Positions 53,809-60,692 of a DNA stretch of 64,000 nucleotides are shown here, in pieces. Each line of letters starts with the position of its first letter. Within the stretch, counting starts at the first letter, position 1. The notes below the pieces were generated by a model. That model had not been told where the DNA came from. It searched no databases and saw only the letters and a list, made by a program, of their open reading frames with translations. A program made the position numbers and the translations under genes. This DNA is from JAKLIX01 sp964605655. GTDB taxonomy: Bacteria; Bacteroidota; Bacteroidia; Bacteroidales; CAIXZF01. The stretch spans positions 62,001 to 126,000 of the forward strand of contig CAZSDK010000005.1 of the NCBI GenBank assembly GCA_964605655.1, in the 5' to 3' direction.

Positions 53809-55491
53809 ATGGGCATTTCGCTGGCAGTCCTTTTCCTCACTTACCTTTACTTCTGGCTGGCCGGATTCAGCCTCCTCAACTGGTTTGACCTTTTCAAAGG
53901 CAAGTCAGATCACCAATTGCTTCTCACCTTTGTGGGTTTGCCTCTGACCGGGTTCCTGGTACATATACCCCTGCTCTCCTCCTTGAGTCTGGCCGTACCC
54001 ATTCATTTGGGAGTACTTGTTATTCTATGTCTCCTTTTCATTGTCATTGCCTTTTCCTGTCATCGTAAGCTCCCGGCCTTCTTTGTTCCCGGTCGTCACC
54101 TTTTCATTTTAATCTTTCTGCTGGTATTCATCCTCGGAGCCGCACTTGCCCAAATCCCTGCCCTCAGCGACACCTGGGGATATCATGCCCAGGCCGTTCG
54201 TTGGACGGAGAGCTACCCGGTGATCAAGGGATTAGGGAACCTTTGCGGTAAATATGCCTTTAATTTCGGCACTTTCCTGCCCTCTGCCCTTCTATCCTTC
54301 AGGTTCCTTACAGGACAGGCTGTTTTTGGCATCAATGCCTTCTTATGGCTCCTGGCAGGGATAGCCATGATATTGAATATCAGCAGAGAAGAAAATTTCA
54401 TCGCCGTCATCTTCCTTTTGTTGTTCTTCCTTTCGGGACTTCATTATTTTCTTCCGTTGATGTCCTCAACCTCCGTGGAGAGTGCCTCCCTGGCCCTGGT
54501 TTTCCTTATGTTCTTTGTGGTTTGGGAGTACCAGTACCATGCATCCGGACCAGTGGCCATACTCTTCCTGTTCATTTTAACGGCCCTGGCTGTTTTGCTT
54601 CCGGTTATCAAACTATCAAACCTGATATTCTCCCTTATGGTGATCCCGGTCCTGATCAGGATGCCCGGAAAAATGAAAGTGGCATCCTTGATTTTAATCG
54701 TAGTATGTGTCCTGCCATGGCTCATCAGAAACGTTCTCATGACCGGCTATTTTGCCTACCCTTTTCCATGGCCCGACTTTTTACACGTTGACTGGAAAGT
54801 ACCGAATGAGATGGCATGGCAGGAATTCGACTGGGTCAGAAGCTGGGCCCGCCAACCTTTTACTGATTCCCGAAAAACCCTTGAGTCCCCGTTGCTTGTT
54901 TGGCTGCCTGACTGGTTTTCAAGGCTTGGCATCCTCACCCGGGTCCTTTTCATTGCCCTCATCGCCTCCGTCATCCTGTTTCTTTCCTCAAAAAGGGCCA
55001 GGATGCACTTGGATGGATTCCTGCGGTGGTTCTGGGTCATATCCATTCTTCAACTTTGTTTTTGCCTTATTTTGGCCCCCGATCCCCGCTTCGCCATGCC
55101 TTCGTTGATTATGGCCGGATTGATCCCCCTGACAACCATGCATGGGCCGGAAAGGTTGATACAATGGTTAAATCCTTTCCTCCATTACAAGATCATGATT
55201 CCGGGTCTTCTCCTGACCCTTGGCCTCATCATTGAAGGGGCTCTTATGGTGAAAAGAGAACCGGTCCCGCTCCTCAAGCCTCACCCCTTCCCTTCCGTCG
55301 AGATGAAAAGGATCACTATCAACAACATAACCTTGTTTACTCCGTCAGTGGGTGTCAACTGCTATGACCACCCTCTTATCTCCGTACACCAGCTTCACCC
55401 CGGATTAAAACTCAGGGATGCTCACATCGTGGAAGGGTTTTACCTGGATCCCCTGATGGAGAAAAATAACACTGATACACCTTTGCCATGA
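53809..55491 (+). CDS. Large polytopic membrane protein of unknown function
   Basis: The ATG at 53809 lies 1 base after the preceding stop and begins a hydrophobic helix. An upstream TTG at 53758 would overlap the neighbour by 50 bases and is less likely. The 560-aa product has about 12-14 membrane helices. A conserved-looking periplasmic loop, ALSDTWGYHAQAVRWTES, near residue 120 resembles the DTxxYH loop of GT-C type membrane enzymes. A second soluble loop (about 330-370, FDWVRSWARQPF) precedes the last helices, and a short tail ends at residue 560. I do not recognise a named family with confidence. Tight packing with the preceding and following genes implies one transcript, with the GNAT gene overlapping by 4 bases (ATGA). 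Confidence 0.75.
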   Translation: MGISLAVLFLTYLYFWLAGFSLLNWFDLFKGKSDHQLLLTFVGLPLTGFLVHIPLLSSLSLAVPIHLGVLVILCLLFIVIAFSCHRKLPAFFVPGRHLFILIFLLVFILGAALAQIPALSDTWGYHAQAVRWTESYPVIKGLGNLCGKYAFNFGTFLPSALLSFRFLTGQAVFGINAFLWLLAGIAMILNISREENFIAVIFLLLFFLSGLHYFLPLMSSTSVESASLALVFLMFFVVWEYQYHASGPVAILFLFILTALAVLLPVIKLSNLIFSLMVIPVLIRMPGKMKVASLILIVVCVLPWLIRNVLMTGYFAYPFPWPDFLHVDWKVPNEMAWQEFDWVRSWARQPFTDSRKTLESPLLVWLPDWFSRLGILTRVLFIALIASVILFLSSKRARMHLDGFLRWFWVISILQLCFCLILAPDPRFAMPSLIMAGLIPLTTMHGPERLIQWLNPFLHYKIMIPGLLLTLGLIIEGALMVKREPVPLLKPHPFPSVEMKRITINNITLFTPSVGVNCYDHPLISVHQLHPGLKLRDAHIVEGFYLDPLMEKNNTDTPLP

Positions 55492-55985
55492 TTAAAACTG
55501 CGATCCCCGGGTTCTTTCTCAGGCCAGCCACCCGGGAAGATGTTTCCCTGATTGTCGGATTCATTCATGAATTGGCTGAATATGAGAAACTTGCAGACAA
55601 AGCTACGATCACTGAGGAACAGGTATCTCGCTTTCTGTTCGGGAGTCCTGCTTATGCTGAAGTCATTCTTGCCTATGAAGAAGATTCCTGTATTGGTTTT
55701 GCCCTCTTCTTTCATAATTTTTCCACTTTCGCCGGAAGGCCGGGGCTCTATCTGGAGGATCTGTTTATCAGGCCGGCCTTTCGAAATAAGGGGTATGGCA
55801 AGGTTATCATGCATCAACTGATTCGGATGGCACGCGAAAGAGGATGTGCCAGGATGGAATGGTCGGTATTGGATTGGAATGCTCCGTCCATCGGGTTCTA
55901 TAAATCATTGGGAGCTGTGCCCATGGATGAATGGACCGTCTTCCGTCTCAACCTGGATGAACACTTACCGGGCAAAACCTCCTGA
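55488..55985 (+). CDS. GNAT family N-acetyltransferase (SSAT/thialysine-acetyltransferase-like)
   Basis: The 165-aa product has the GNAT acetyl-CoA loop RNKGYG (residues 99-104) after the strand LYLEDLFIRP. The motif MEWSVLDWNAPSIGFYKSLG (123-142) and the finish MDEWTVFRL match the spermidine/spermine (SSAT-like) and thialysine N-acetyltransferases. The product is a predicted cytoplasmic enzyme that acetylates a small amine; the substrate is not shown. Its ATG overlaps the stop of the membrane protein upstream (ATGA), so the two are translationally coupled. Confidence 0.9.
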   Translation: MIKTAIPGFFLRPATREDVSLIVGFIHELAEYEKLADKATITEEQVSRFLFGSPAYAEVILAYEEDSCIGFALFFHNFSTFAGRPGLYLEDLFIRPAFRNKGYGKVIMHQLIRMARERGCARMEWSVLDWNAPSIGFYKSLGAVPMDEWTVFRLNLDEHLPGKTS

Positions 55986-56197
55986 GCCAGGATTATTAAG
56001 TGGCATATAATAACGCTCTCCTTCCATGCGTTAAACAAATGTTAATGCCTCTATAACCCATTTATTTCCACGGATGAACTGATGCCTACCCATTTCTGAC
56101 CCATTCAACAAAGGCATAGGAAACATCTCTACCCGGTACAACGGTTTCTCCTTTTCTCTTTTTATTCGCTGGTTGCTGTTTACTTCCCAGGCCCGTT

Positions 56198-56214
56198 GTT
56201 ACTTAACTAGTAAC
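56198..56214 (+). promoter_or_regulatory. Inverted repeat upstream of the OmpA-domain gene
   Basis: GTTACT and AGTAAC separated by 5 bases form a 6-bp stem, ending 17 bases before the ATG at 56232. It could be an operator or a leader hairpin. Confidence 0.4.
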
Positions 56215-56231
56215 CTTTAAAATCTTGTTTT

Positions 56232-57488
56232 ATGAATCCCTTATCCAAAATTCTGACCGTTTTGGTCCTGTTAATGGGTGCACAGTTTTCTGCTGTGCAA
56301 GCTCAGGACACCCTGCGAAAGAGCATTTATTTTGCTTACAACCGGTCTGAGCTTCAACAGGAAGCTGAGGACCAGCTCGACAGCCTTGTGGCATCGCTGG
56401 CAGAAAAGCACATCGTCTCTGTCAGGATTACCGGAAATACCGATACCCGGGGAAGCCAGCGTTACAACCAGGTTTTATCCGATAAGAGGGCGGCATCAGT
56501 CTTTGAATACCTTGAAAACAAAGGGATAGCCTCGGAAAGCCTTGAAATTCTGGGCCAGGGAAAGACACTCCCGAACTTTGAAGGCTCTGGTGAATCAGAT
56601 CATGCAGGTAACCGGAGAACGGATATTGAGATCATTGCCTACCCTGCCCATCCCGACCAATTTATAGCCACGAACTATGGTCTGGTTAATGTGGCTGATG
56701 AGAATGTCGCCCAGCATCTAAAGTTTCCAAACGGCATACTGGTGAACGTGGAACCAGGTAGCTTTGGCACGTTGCCAAACAGCCTGGTATCATTAAACCC
56801 GGTGCTTCAGTTAAGTGCCGATAAAATGTTCAAGGAAGGGTACACGACCATGACATCCGAAGGGGAGGTCCTCTCCTCAGCCGGGATACTGTGCCTGGGC
56901 ATCACTCCCAAACGTTCCGGCATAGATCCTGATTCTATCAACCTGACCAAGCCTGTTGAAGTATGGGTACCCGTGAGGAACTGCCTCTGTGTCCCCTCAA
57001 GGGTGAGCCTTTGGGATCCTTGTCCCGACAGCAACGGGAACATCCGGTGGGTACGAAACAACAGTGCTGTCAGGATCGTGGAAGAGGGCAGGATGAAGTA
57101 CTATGTGTTCAACACGACCTCCGATCAGTGCATCAACCTCGATTGTCTGCAACCCACCAAGCTAAAGACCATCGTATTCAGAAAATACCGTCCCGGTTCG
57201 GTCACCCTTGTCTACAACAAGGCCAGGACTATTATCACCGGCAAACCGGGTAAGCCCGGCACCTTTGTCGTTCCCTTCCTTCTGACCAAAGAAGAACCCA
57301 GGATTTTTGCCACTGCTTATGATGGTAACAAGCAGCTGTTTTTAAATGGAAGGCGGCTCTCTCATATAAAGAAGAACCTTTTAACGGGTGACTATATCCT
57401 GAAAGGGAGCCAGTTCCGGCATAACAATCCCATGAAGCTCAAAAGTGTCAACAAGTCAGAAGTGATTTTTGGATATGTAGAACCTTAA
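56232..57488 (+). CDS. OmpA-domain protein with an uncharacterised C-terminal region
   Basis: The 418-aa product has a signal peptide (cleaved near AVQAQD). The OmpA-like peptidoglycan-binding domain lies at the N-terminus (about 30-140; SIYFAYNRSEL, RITGNTDTRGSQRYNQ, LSDKRAASVFEYL, GNRRTDIEI). In most OmpA-like proteins this domain is C-terminal. The remaining 270 residues have repeated Cys (CLCVP, DPCPD, DQCINLDCLQ) and beta-rich text such as VNVEPGSFGTLPNS and ILCLGITPKRSG, which may be ZU5-like, but I do not recognise a family. The protein is predicted periplasmic, anchored to the cell wall. The next gene follows after 11 bases. Confidence 0.82.
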   Translation: MNPLSKILTVLVLLMGAQFSAVQAQDTLRKSIYFAYNRSELQQEAEDQLDSLVASLAEKHIVSVRITGNTDTRGSQRYNQVLSDKRAASVFEYLENKGIASESLEILGQGKTLPNFEGSGESDHAGNRRTDIEIIAYPAHPDQFIATNYGLVNVADENVAQHLKFPNGILVNVEPGSFGTLPNSLVSLNPVLQLSADKMFKEGYTTMTSEGEVLSSAGILCLGITPKRSGIDPDSINLTKPVEVWVPVRNCLCVPSRVSLWDPCPDSNGNIRWVRNNSAVRIVEEGRMKYYVFNTTSDQCINLDCLQPTKLKTIVFRKYRPGSVTLVYNKARTIITGKPGKPGTFVVPFLLTKEEPRIFATAYDGNKQLFLNGRRLSHIKKNLLTGDYILKGSQFRHNNPMKLKSVNKSEVIFGYVEP

Positions 57489-57499
57489 AAATCAATAAT

Positions 57500-58375
57500 A
57501 TGAAAACATTCATCTTCGTGATTCTGTTATTTCTTGGTTTTCAGGTTTTACCGGAATCCTATGCCGCCCGGTCCCTTAATATAGGCCAGGCTCTGAAACA
57601 AAAGCTGGTCAAATGCAGCATAGAGAAAGCAGATGAGACCCCCGACAGCCTGTCGGGCAGACCAGGTTATATTATGAACATCATTCTGATCAACACCACT
57701 TCAGAACGGTTAAACATCACGTTTGAACCGGGCAGGCGGTTTATTTCATCAGACACTGTCTTTCAGAACCTGATGATTACCCAGGAAAGAAGGATGGTTT
57801 TAAATGCCAGGCAAACCCGGAGTTTTCCTTTTGTCGGGTACTGCATAAATAAAAGAAAGTCCTCACCAGGCAATAAAGCCTATCACATTGGTGACCTGGC
57901 CCAGGGACTTCTTCTTAAAGTGGCGTGCTTTCTCGGGAAAAACAAGATCATAAGCAAGGCTGCCCAGGCTGCGATATGGGTCATTTCAGATCAAAATAAC
58001 ATTGAGAATGTCACGGGGAAGTCTAAGGCTGAAACGCGACTGGTGCGAAATTATTTATATGATATTACAGGAATACCACGTCCGCCTCGATCGAGTGATC
58101 CGCTTTCCTATCCTGCCGTTTCCGTCAGCGGAGAGATCAGCTGGGACATGCAGGAAGCAGGAAAGATCTCCATCATCGTAACCGATGACAGTGGAAAAAC
58201 TGTAGGCAAATTAGTGAATGAACGCTACTACGACATTGGCAAACCCTTCTATTCCTTTCATTATCTCGATGATGCACTTATCCCGCAACAGACCTACAAA
58301 ATAAGGGTCATGAACGGTGAAGCCATTTTAAAGGAAACTCTGACTTTGGGAAAGGAAGAGAAATTTATTTACTGA
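57500..58375 (+). CDS. Secreted protein of unknown function, partner of the OmpA-domain gene
   Basis: The 291-aa product has an N-terminal signal peptide (MKTFIFVILLFLGFQVLPESYA). A central segment contains FPFVGYCINKRKSSPG and KAAQAAIWVISDQNN (about 150-170), followed by a C-terminal beta-rich region with VSGEISWDMQEAGKISIIVT and YSFHYLDDALIP. I do not recognise a family. It starts 11 bases after the OmpA-domain gene, so they are one transcription unit and probably work together in the periplasm or outer membrane. An in-frame perfect palindrome (57641-57657) lies near the start of the coding region. It converges with the DUF1402-like gene. Confidence 0.75.
   Translation: MKTFIFVILLFLGFQVLPESYAARSLNIGQALKQKLVKCSIEKADETPDSLSGRPGYIMNIILINTTSERLNITFEPGRRFISSDTVFQNLMITQERRMVLNARQTRSFPFVGYCINKRKSSPGNKAYHIGDLAQGLLLKVACFLGKNKIISKAAQAAIWVISDQNNIENVTGKSKAETRLVRNYLYDITGIPRPPRSSDPLSYPAVSVSGEISWDMQEAGKISIIVTDDSGKTVGKLVNERYYDIGKPFYSFHYLDDALIPQQTYKIRVMNGEAILKETLTLGKEEKFIY
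57641..57657 (+). repeat. Perfect 17-base palindrome inside a coding region
   Basis: CCCGACAG, one central base, then CTGTCGGG. It codes PDSLSG in the unknown secreted protein. Confidence 0.5.
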
Positions 58376-58401
58376 TTCATTACACCGGAAAAGGTGAATC
58401 A
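58373..58401. terminator. Inverted repeat spanning both convergent stop codons
   Basis: TGATTCA (58373-58379) and TGAATCA (58395-58401) form a 7-bp stem; an inner ACC/GGT pair is possible. Each arm contains one TGA stop, of the plus-strand and minus-strand gene respectively. No T-run follows, so termination strength is doubtful. Confidence 0.4.
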
Positions 58402-59493
58402 ATAAGGAAACTCTTTGGCGAGTTCGCCTGAAAAATAGAACTCCTGGGCAATATCCCCGAATGTGTACTGGCGGTGGTCGATCATGATGCGCGATCCGCC
58501 GACTTTAGGGTTGGGTTTGGGATTGGAGACCCTGAAACCAAGGTTGTACAGGGTGCCTAACAGTCCGACCTTGCCAGAAATATCGTAACCACTTCTTTTC
58601 CATTGCTGCATCACCATCCTCAGATATAAGGCCGCATACAGGTATGGATAGGTATGGTCGCGCGAGCGTGTGAGCCTGGAGAATCTCTCTGTGGTGATAT
58701 CTTCGGTCATAAAGTCCAACATGTGCTCACACTCTGGTCCTAGGTAAAACACCGACTGCTTGTCTTTCAGGTTGTTCTCGATTTGAATGGCAGTGGCTTC
58801 TTTAATTCCCATAACACCCAAAGAGATCTTGGTGGAATTTACCAGTATCTTCAATGGTGAAATCCATTGTTTGAAAGCTTCCCGGCCAGAATCAAACAAG
58901 CGGATCTGCTCTCCTATCAACATGGAAACCAGAACCCTGGGTTCGATACCTGTGGCTATAGCCACGGAGTCTATGCGCTTTTTATCCTTTTTCAGTGATT
59001 CCCTGAGGGTTTTCCACTCAATGGTATTGGCCCAGGGAAAAAGGCTGGTACCTTCCGTATTCCTTACCGAACTCCAATGACTACTATTGGGATCGTCCAG
59101 CATTGCCTGATAGAGCCTGTTGGTATCCAGGTATATCTCAGTCATCTTCAACATATTCTCCGTGAGATCAGGGTCCTGTTCGGCAGCAAAAACATACAAA
59201 ATCTGGGAGGCGTTCACAGGATAAACCCTCTTCAAGACCCCCACTCTGGTGAGCAGATCCAGCCATTTGTCGGCATTGTAAAGAGTATCTCCGGCAAGAA
59301 CCGTTTCACCGGTCCTCGCTTCAAAGACCCTGTCGTTGGTCGTCACGGAACCCGGATCATCGGTGAGATGCAGACGGATGGCGAAATAAACCGAGGTGAG
59401 GAAAAAGCCAGCACCTGCATAGGCAACGATGATCACGAAAAACAACTTGCCCCATAAGGAAAGCAAGGACCAAATATTCCGTAACACCCTCAT
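58399..59493 (-). CDS. DUF1402-like membrane-anchored protein (possible transglycosylase-like fold)
   Basis: The ATG at 59493 is preferred over the one at 59526 because the promoter at 59535-59567 predicts transcription starting close to 59529. The 364-aa product has one N-terminal membrane helix (about 10-40, LWGKLFFVIIVAYAGAGFFL) and a soluble C-terminal domain. Recognisable text is EPRVLVSMLIGEQIRLF (about 183-199), LGVMGIKEATAIQIENNL, YLYAALYLRMVMQQWKRSGYD, and the ending IAQEFYFSGELAKEFPY. This pattern resembles DUF1402 proteins, thought to have a lysozyme-like fold; Glu in IGEQ or IKEAT could be catalytic, which is inference. It is transcribed alone, convergent with the OmpA-domain pair. 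Confidence 0.72.
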   Translation of the reverse strand: MRVLRNIWSLLSLWGKLFFVIIVAYAGAGFFLTSVYFAIRLHLTDDPGSVTTNDRVFEARTGETVLAGDTLYNADKWLDLLTRVGVLKRVYPVNASQILYVFAAEQDPDLTENMLKMTEIYLDTNRLYQAMLDDPNSSHWSSVRNTEGTSLFPWANTIEWKTLRESLKKDKKRIDSVAIATGIEPRVLVSMLIGEQIRLFDSGREAFKQWISPLKILVNSTKISLGVMGIKEATAIQIENNLKDKQSVFYLGPECEHMLDFMTEDITTERFSRLTRSRDHTYPYLYAALYLRMVMQQWKRSGYDISGKVGLLGTLYNLGFRVSNPKPNPKVGGSRIMIDHRQYTFGDIAQEFYFSGELAKEFPY

Positions 59494-59534
59494 AATCTGT
59501 GTCTTATTATAATCACCCTCTTTCAATTGAGGCG

Positions 59535-59567
59535 CAAAAATACAAAATCCATGATATATTTATCAAA
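59535..59567 (-). promoter_or_regulatory. Promoter of the DUF1402-like gene
   Basis: On the minus strand TTTG (59564-59567), a 21-base spacer, then TATTTTTG (59535-59542), a full consensus match. It lies only about 9 bases from the upstream ATG at 59526, which argues for the ATG at 59493. Confidence 0.62.
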
Positions 59568-59609
59568 GGAATGAAAGCAAGTCACTGACGACCATATTTA
59601 GAATTTGTC

Positions 59610-59617
59610 TAACTTTG
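59610..59617 (+). promoter_or_regulatory. Possible -7 element of the M23 peptidase gene
   Basis: TAACTTTG fits TAnnTTTG, 87 bases before the ATG at 59704. No clear upstream box is found. Confidence 0.4.
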
Positions 59618-59703
59618 CAGAATCAACCCCGCCGTTTCTGCATAAAACAAAGACTATGGGTATGGTTTAAAGGTTTTTTGCTTGGCCGGCTGCCTCCGAA
59701 TGA

Positions 59704-60618
59704 ATGAAAAGAACCCTCCCCATACTGGCCCTCTTGTTGTTGTTCTGTTTACAGGCCTTTCCCCAGCAAACCCAACCCGACACCCTGGATATTTTTGAGG
59801 AAGACCTTTATTATGTTCCTGAGGACACCATTCTCCACGACAACGAGTACATCCCTGAGGACATCATGTTTATTCCTTCTGATGTGCTATACAACAATTC
59901 CTGGAATCACGAAATGATACGCCACCGTACAGAAGACTTGTCAATGATGGAAGATACGGTGGAACTCTTGCTTATCAATCCTTCGGAATCCCCTTTCTTT
60001 TTCCCTTTCAAAGGAAGGTACACTTCTTATTATGGATATCGGGGAAGACATTTTCATGCCGGCGTGGATATCAGTCTTAACCAGGGAGATACGGTGCGGT
60101 GTGCTTTTGACGGGAAGGTGCGTATGGCCAGGAAGTATAAAGGATACGGGAATATGGTGGTCGTCAGGCACTTTAATGGTCTCGAGACCTTGTACAGTCA
60201 TTTCTTTAAGATACTGGTTGAAGATAATCAGGATGTCAAAGCCGGAGACCCTCTCGGTTTAGGCGGCCATACAGGAAGGGCCACCGGCAACCATCTTCAT
60301 TTTGAGACCCGGTTCCTTGGGGAGCCTTTCGATCCGGATGTTATGCTTGACTTCGACCATTATAGTCTCGGAGGCGATACCCTGAGGCTCTTCGGAAATC
60401 ATTTTGTAAGAAGCGGAAAAGGAAAAGACACCCACTCCCAGGGTAAAACATATACCGACAGGGGAAAACATTCTTCCAGGTACTACACTGTAAAGAAAGG
60501 CGATTCTCTCTCTAAAATTGCCCAAAGGAACAAGACTACCGTATCGAAACTGTGCAAACTGAACCATATCTCCAGGAACGCCAAGATCAGGCCAGGGAAG
60601 AAACTAAAGCTGCGTTAG
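59704..60618 (+). CDS. M23 family peptidase with C-terminal LysM domain
   Basis: The 304-aa product has a signal peptide (MKRTLPILALLLLFCLQAF). An acidic segment rich in EED and PED motifs follows (about 25-60). The LytM/M23 domain starts near residue 95 with FPFKGRYTSYYGYRGRHFHAGVD (given here in two parts: FPFKGRYTSYYGYRGR, HFHAGVD). The metal ligands His 118 and Asp 122, and the HLH motif with His 197 and His 199, are all present, so it should be an active endopeptidase cutting peptidoglycan cross-links. A LysM domain closes the protein (260-303, YYTVKKGDSLSKIAQRN). It is predicted periplasmic and involved in wall turnover or division. It is divergent from the DUF1402-like gene; the two may both act on the wall. 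Confidence 0.92.
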   Translation: MKRTLPILALLLLFCLQAFPQQTQPDTLDIFEEDLYYVPEDTILHDNEYIPEDIMFIPSDVLYNNSWNHEMIRHRTEDLSMMEDTVELLLINPSESPFFFPFKGRYTSYYGYRGRHFHAGVDISLNQGDTVRCAFDGKVRMARKYKGYGNMVVVRHFNGLETLYSHFFKILVEDNQDVKAGDPLGLGGHTGRATGNHLHFETRFLGEPFDPDVMLDFDHYSLGGDTLRLFGNHFVRSGKGKDTHSQGKTYTDRGKHSSRYYTVKKGDSLSKIAQRNKTTVSKLCKLNHISRNAKIRPGKKLKLR

Positions 60619-60644
60619 TCCTGCCTTTGAGAAGGTATTTTTTA

Positions 60645-60652
60645 TACCTTTG
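60645..60652 (+). promoter_or_regulatory. Possible -7 element of valS
   Basis: TACCTTTG fits TAnnTTTG, 41 bases before the valS ATG at 60693. A TTTG occurs upstream but with only 15 bases of spacing. Confidence 0.4.
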
Positions 60653-60692
60653 CCCCACTTTTTTCGCAAAATCAACGTAAGTATTGACTATC

